Positions 58,490 to 64,000 of a DNA stretch of 64,000 nucleotides are shown here, one piece after another. The DNA is taken from contig NC_088302.1 of NCBI RefSeq assembly GCF_032854445.1, forward strand, positions 42,758,645 through 42,822,644. The letters run 5' to 3'. The notes below the pieces were generated by a model. It made no database searches, was not told the origin of the DNA, and saw only the letters and a list, made by a program, of their open reading frames with translations. The first letter of the stretch is position 1, and every line of letters starts with the position of its first letter. The translations under genes were made by a program, and so were the position numbers. Source of the DNA: Liolophura sinensis (taxonomy: Eukaryota; Mollusca; Polyplacophora; Chitonida; Chitonidae).

Positions 58490-59345
58490 CGTAACAATGA
58501 GAGCGCTTGAGTCCTGGTGGGCAAACAAAAGATCTCTTGAGATCTGACAGTATATGCTAGTCTTCAGATGCAATCATAGTAAAGTTCTGCACCAAAATGA
58601 TAGAAGGTACACTTTCGAACTGTTACAATGAGTGAGGTTTATCACACATTTCCCCTCTTGAATCCTTCTGCGCAGATGAATAAGGAGATATTAAACTGGC
58701 TTCAGACTCCGACGATGACTCAGTTTGAACGTGGCAAATGGCTTACGAGGAAATTCGGAGATCAAGTCAGTCGAGAAGGGGAAGTAAACAGCACAGCTGA
58801 GTGGTCTGTACTACTATGAGAACGTAGTACTACTCCGTAAGTTTAGCTTAGCCCATTGATCTGGATCCTCATAAAAAGCAGATACAATGGTGTATGAAGT
58901 TACTAAAAGATCAAGAAGGTCACTGGTCCGCGGAATGCGTGTGGCTGAAAAGCACAGTTAATGGCTACAAAGCACAACAGACGAAAATGTTGTTCCAATC
59001 TGTTATCGACCGAAATGATTACCGGTATTTTACGTGATTAGTTCACTCAAGGATTATTGTCATTCTGTAGGCGTTTGGGTAAGTAATTTGATGTGTCAAG
59101 TCAGTCCCACATTGCGGTCACAGATTAAAGCGGTTATATGGGTGAAGATAGCACAGGGTAAGCGTGGCTCTCTGAGATCTTATGTAATGCTTCAGGCTCA
59201 TCGATTAGATATAGCCCTACACTCGTGCCTTTTAGAGTAGATCAGCTCAACTCGGAGTGTTTTGTTCAATTGATCTGAGTGAGGATGTGGAGGTAATTTT
59301 GAGATTTACCGGTCTACTATATAACCAGTATCAGGACACTTGGAG
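58490..59345 (+). repeat. Tandem-unit block G1
   Basis: Second copy of block G (see G0), about 10.1 kb to the right of the first and colinear. Confidence 0.82.
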
Positions 59346-59939
59346 GATTGAGGGGCAAGGTTTGCTGAGCATCTTGAGAGGCTGAGTTGGCGTTATTGGT
59401 TCATTGTCACCTGTAAAGGAGGAATTCTCATCAGTTGGAGAGAAGCTGTACAAAAAGAAATTTGTCAACAGCCCTCCTCCCACGCCTTCTTCTAGTGCTA
59501 TTTCCAGCATCGTCCTTCATGACATGGAAGGAGTACAGCTGGGTTACTGATTTGTTTTGTCTCAAAAAGACACACAAAATATTTCTGTTTAAATTATTTG
59601 GAAATTTTATACTATACTTTTATTTATTGATATAGTTGAGGTTTAAGAGTAGAAAATGGAAACAATAGCGATTGGAGTAGCAGTAAGAAATTTCATCAGA
59701 ATCAGTCAAGCTTAACTATCCCTAAAAAGGTAAATGTTAACAATCTCAACAGCGGAGATAGATGTACCCTGACCTGGTCCGTTCTCATGTATGGTGAATG
59801 CGGACACAGGCTATACAGAACAGAATCAGAAGACTATGTTGTGCTTATGTTGCGTTGAAAAGCACCAGCACGACTATAAACATTCCGCCACCCACGTTTC
59901 GATTCTTGTAGACGTTATTCCGCCTGTCTGAGGATACAC
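59346..59939. other. No gene seen; possible SINE2 scrap
   Basis: CACGACTATAAACATTCCGC near 59,868 resembles a SINE2 internal segment but is too short to be sure. Confidence 0.35.
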
Positions 59940-60203
59940 TGTAAATAGTATCGACGTAAATTTACAGTAAAATGTGCTGGCAATTTTCGGACCAGCGGAT
60001 TTTACTGTATTTTTACATCACCACAGTAAATAATTTTGTAAAAACTACAGATGTAAATTTACAGTGAAAAAACAGTGGATTAAGTAACAGTATTATCGTG
60101 AATAAGGATTACACTTTCTGCGGGTTTCGAACCAGCGAAATGCCCCAAATCGTCAGCAATACATGTCAACCATATAGATTACTCGACCAACAGGCCTTCC
60201 ACA
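59940..60203. repeat. TTTACAGT-rich block joined to a tRNA-like segment
   Basis: From 59,940 to 60,090 the motifs ACTGTAAA and TTTACAGT recur in both orientations, as at 3.4-3.9 kb. Directly after, on the minus strand, TTGGTCGAGTAATC (A-box-like, plus about 60,180-60,193) precedes GGTTCGAAACCC (an excellent B-box, plus about 60,124-60,135). The spacing and lack of a cloverleaf argue for a SINE head rather than a tRNA gene. Confidence 0.45.
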
Positions 60204-60539
60204 AATATAGAAGGTAGCTGACCAGTAGACTTTACAGCAAACATGCATTACCCCTCTGATGATCACAAGTGATCATATATAGTGAATATTTCAGACAATA
60301 TATATCCGTCTGTTTGATATCTGTATATATCTTATATATTCACCTAAGGGAGTACTCTTAGCAGCAGAATACACTGAGAGTGTTTAGAAGATTGATTTTG
60401 TCAAGATGAGAGCCATTTGAAGTCAAATTGATCAATCTTATACCATTGTATGTCAGTGATTAAATTGCTACAAAAAGCCTCCATTCCAAACTGCATCTGA
60501 CTCTTTATCTTATATAAAAGAATTAGCTCATAGGGCTTT

Positions 60540-61235
60540 TTATTTCGGTGCTGTATGGCTGAATGGTTGGTATTTTCGTTTCTTTCGCCGAAAGTAGTAT
60601 CTTCATGTTACATAGGTCATACGGTAAAAGTTACGGATTTATGAATTAACAAATAGTCACGCCCAGCTAGACGATTAGACCAGAAGAAATCTACGTACTG
60701 CTTTACATCCAAAAACCGATTAATCAGATCTGCGAAGAGCTATATCGATGTCATGACTAATCCACTGTAAACTGTAACTGAAGATTATGCACTCTTTTTT
60801 ATGTAAAAAAACTTAGTTTCAAACTTAAAAAGCGCAGTAGTTTCTGGTCAAGATTAGTGAACATAATTGAGCCGACGTCACAGGACTGTTGTGCCTGAAA
60901 TGTGAAATATCCGCTTTCAAAGTAGATAAAAAGATGCCTAGTGACTGAACTAAAGACGTTGGGAATGACATTGTACTAGTTTGTGGCGTTATCTGTTTTC
61001 CGTGTTTCATGCAAAAAGATCGTGCATCTAGCAAGTGTTATCAAACGATCATTAATCGCTTTTGAAGAAGCTGTTGTTTTATTTAGAAGTTTGTTAAGCT
61101 TATGTGCGGAGGGTATTGTGATGATAAGGAAAATTGATTACTTCCACCGTTCATTTAAGCAAAATACTAGTTTTAAAAAAAGGAAAATCTACTATAAAAA
61201 ATCAATGTCATTTTTGCAGCGTTACAAGAGGAACG
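60540..61235 (+). repeat. Block J, second copy
   Basis: See the first copy at 56,930. The 133-codon frame at 60,983-61,384 overlaps this block but is not kept in the other copy. Confidence 0.75.
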
Positions 61236-61689
61236 CCTCTGCTACAGTAAGATATATCTGTTTCTCTCAACTTTTGTCATTGTTGACAGGCAACACAAAT
61301 GGGATGAAATTACTTTGTGCATATTCGGCTGCCAAGGTTGTGTGTGAAACGAAGGCATCACAATTAGGCTTTGTAGAAAGTTAGACTTAAAGTGAAATAA
61401 AGTCATTTGATATGATTTACGTTAATATTGGTATGGACAGTAACTTTTTCTTAATGACAATATCCTCCAGCCCATAATACATTGTCCAGCTTCAGATAAT
61501 AGTGTTTCCTTGGACTCACAAATGGTTGCCTTCTTTTAGGCTATCCTAAAATATTCATTTGTGTCCTTATAGTTAATTCTATTTGCCAAGGTTTGCTAAA
61601 TTTATAAACAAAGACAGTCTTTCCCTTCACCTTTGAGCACGTTCTTGACTAGGACAACGTTTTATTTCTCCGTAAACACAGTTTCCTTC

Positions 61690-62055
61690 TTACCACTTGA
61701 GAACGTTTTGTTGCTTTCCACATGGGAACAGGCTGTTGCTTATCACATGGGAACGGATTGTTGCTTATCACATGGGAACTGACTGTTGCTTATCACATGG
61801 GAACCGATTGTTGCTTATCAGATAGGAACGGATTGTTGCTTATCACATAGGAACGGATTGTTGCTTATCACATGGGAACGGATTGTTGCTTATCACATAG
61901 GAACGGTTTGTTGCTTATCACATGGGAACGGATTGTTGCTTATCACATGGGACCGGATTGGTGCTTATCATATGGGAACGGATTGGTGCTTTCCACATGG
62001 GAACGGATTGTTGTTTATCACACGAAAAGGACGGTTTATTGCTTACCACACAAGA
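61690..62055 (+). repeat. 25-bp minisatellite, unit 1 (about 14 units)
   Basis: Units GAACGGATTGTTGCTTATCA plus CATGG, mostly exactly 25 bp. The central units are nearly identical and the edge units diverged. The period is not a multiple of 3, so the frames of 70-107 codons across it are by-products. Confidence 0.93.
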
Positions 62056-62199
62056 AAGGCTCACTTACCACTCACCATATTGCTATTCGTGGTTAAATGT
62101 CATTGTTAATACCTTTGAGACTACTCCAACTCACAGCTAACTTGACTGAATCGGTTACAGTGACGAGGAGTCACTAAAGAAAAATCAGTAAAACTTCAG

Positions 62200-63460
62200 A
62201 AAGCCCTGGCATAACAAAATTGTATCCTCCTACAGTATAGGTTTTCAAAAGGTGCAGTTGTATAGCTTAAACTAAGCACTGAACTGTTCACAATTCTATC
62301 AGCGAAAGTATATGCTGTTATTTCTTCTTGGTTGTTAAAGATCTACTCAAGAGCAGGTGCAAAGCACTGTGCCTTATCTGGCAGCGAGAAAACAAAGTGA
62401 CTCCGCCAGAATATTGCCTGTGGATAATGGATCTTCTTTTGATCCCCTGCTTGAAGAATGGCCCATATCCTTGATAGGAAACCTCGCTTTCACGTAGTGG
62501 ACAATTCGGTTTGAATAACATATCTATCAACATATACGACATTTGCATCTTACTGGAATAATCTTCTCATGAGACATATATACTGATTGTCCTCACTTCG
62601 CAAAGTTCACATCTGAAGTGATACACGAGGTAACCACTCATCGTCTCTATCCTCTGATGCATCACTTGCATTTGTCCGGTGACGATTGAAATAAAAAAAA
62701 TTCCCCCAGACAATTTCAAATTACCCCATAGAACGGAAATACATGTACGTGTATGTATAAAGAAAATATGCCATAGATGGTTGAAAGATGTCTAGTAGGG
62801 AAGTGGAGATAAAACAGTTCTGAAAAGAGAACGATAAAACACCTGCCCCATCCCAAAACTTAATTCTCGCATACTGATCTGAATGCATTTAACTTTCTAT
62901 CTTTTTGTGCTTTTTTATTTCGTTGTTATGGATAAATTTGTACGTCTTTTCTCCTGTAAATAAAGAAAGAAGTTTTCACTCATGATGATATGTTTCCACT
63001 GAGCTTTTTCATGGTTGGAAAGGATATAATGTAACTTGAGTTATCCGACCTAATGGACTCGAGACCAATATAGTTTGATTAATTAAGCATATATAAGTCA
63101 CGGTACTAAGAACTTCGTATTCCTATTCCCATTAACAGTACTACCATAGTATTAGTAAAGCTCGTTTATGACAATGTAAAGTGTTAATCAAACAAATGAA
63201 GAGTGAATCCCTGCATGAACCGTTGATATCAGAATGACATTATCAAGCACAGATCGCCGAAGAAAAAAACATTTTGTGTGAGTGTTTTGTTATTTTATTT
63301 TATTGTCTGACGAAATTTGATTACTGTTCAAATAACTGGAATTCCATGAGTGTACACCAGCAGGGAGAATTACATAAGAGAGTTGAGCTGAGGAATTTTG
63401 GGAAGCGGTCTTATCGCGGAGCAGCATGTGATTAGCCTTCAAATAACCAAATAACCACTT
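62200..63460 (+). repeat. Tandem-unit block H2
   Basis: Third copy of block H; particularly close to H0 in the 62,440-62,600 and 63,180-63,340 stretches. Confidence 0.75.
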
Positions 63461-63469
63461 ACCATGAAG

Positions 63470-64000
63470 AACAGCCGGAAGTTATTCCGGTTTAGCACGC
63501 GGCTATCATAGGTTCACGACCCTCGTACACACTAAAAGCTTTTTTGCTTGACGGAAATTCATCAGAGTACGACAAATTGTTCGAATGAAGAGTTTTCGTA
63601 GGAAATTAATGCAAGAAAATAAAATGCCTTGTAGCTAACTTAGTTTGGACTTGTGAGTGAGTTTAAACGAGGAGTCTAGGAGCGAGGGTATTTATGGGGA
63701 GAGATGAACTATATCGATTCTCATCAGGGATGTCAAGTGTTTATACCAGTGCGCCAATTCCGTTTGTCAGACGGTAAATATGTCTGTTTAGCACAACCTT
63801 CTAGCCAAATCTTGGCGGAGCTCTGTCACATGGCTGAGCCGCCAGCATGGCCAAGGGCTAGGTTATGGCCGGATGACTATGTTCTCACAGATATGGTCCC
63901 ACTTTTGTTGCCTCAATTTTGGTGATGGCATGGCGTTGTGCGTTCATACATTTCACAACCCTGCATCCTTCGACACTGAATTGCCTGGCCCAACACCCAA
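63470..64000 (+). repeat. Tandem-unit block F2, cut by the window end
   Basis: Third copy of block F (GAAATTCATCAGAGTACGAC at 63,554; GGGAGAGATGAACTATATCG at 63,698; CAGTGCGCCAATTCCG at 63,748). The array presumably continues to the right. Confidence 0.8.

Noticed and set aside
58251-58819. Frames of 98 and 63 codons in and near block G1, which look protein-like
   Set aside because: The paralogous block G0 does not keep either frame, so coding constraint is not supported.
60115-60203. tRNA gene on the minus strand
   Set aside because: The B-box is excellent, but the sequence between the A- and B-boxes does not fold into a cloverleaf and the spacing is long. A SINE head is more likely.
60983-61384. 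133-codon frame
   Set aside because: Overlaps block J, and the matching part of the other J copy is not open in that frame. No domain seen.
54941-62055. Regularly spaced repeats suggesting a CRISPR array
   Set aside because: Both arrays are direct minisatellites without unique spacers, in a eukaryotic genome.
61786-62140. Overlapping frames of 72-107 codons
   Set aside because: By-product of the 25-bp minisatellite, whose period shifts the frame in each unit.

Overview
The window looks like nuclear DNA of an invertebrate animal, most likely a mollusc. It is AT-rich and almost without long open frames. It carries a cholecystokinin-type GPCR exon with a clean splice donor, many tRNA-derived SINEs with AATA tails, a Ty3/gypsy element and a decayed Tc1-like transposase. 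The mollusc assignment is inferred from the SINE types and the receptor. No bacterial-style operon, CRISPR array or tRNA/rRNA gene was found.

Layout. 1-19 kb: at the left edge, on the minus strand, lies the first coding exon of a CCK/sulfakinin-receptor-like GPCR; the rest of the gene is outside the window. The remainder is intron-like or intergenic DNA with SINEs, a 78-bp in-frame tandem repeat, two hairpins and a partial copy (10.5-10.9 kb) of the repeat family found further right. 19-38 kb: a locally amplified segment. Copies A (about 19.2-23.1 kb) and B (23.7-26.9 kb) are tandem paralogues, C (27.5-31.7 kb) and D (33.8-37.7 kb) are a second paralogous pair, and a partial inverted copy E sits at 50.4-51.0 kb. 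A and B share two exon-like segments whose reading frame is conserved although stops have accumulated. They look like relics of a duplicated gene whose product I do not recognise. C and D share a dead Tc1-like transposase, so that insertion predates the C/D duplication.

39.4-64 kb: a second array of larger tandem units. Blocks H, F, G and a 25-bp minisatellite recur in the same order (H0-F0-G0-sat0-H1-F1-G1-sat1-H2-F2) with a period of about 7-10 kb. A Ty3/gypsy LTR retrotransposon (41,041-45,960) with a 5-bp target duplication has inserted exactly between H0 and F0. Its gag-pol is broken by stops and frame changes. Unit 1 also carries a 43-bp minisatellite that is almost free of stops and so produces long spurious frames on both strands.

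The only gene call likely to be functional is the receptor exon. The rest records layered duplication and insertion: SINE2 and Tc1 are older than the duplications, and several SINE1 copies, a solo LTR and the gypsy element are younger. All homologies were judged by eye, and block boundaries are accurate to tens of bases at best.
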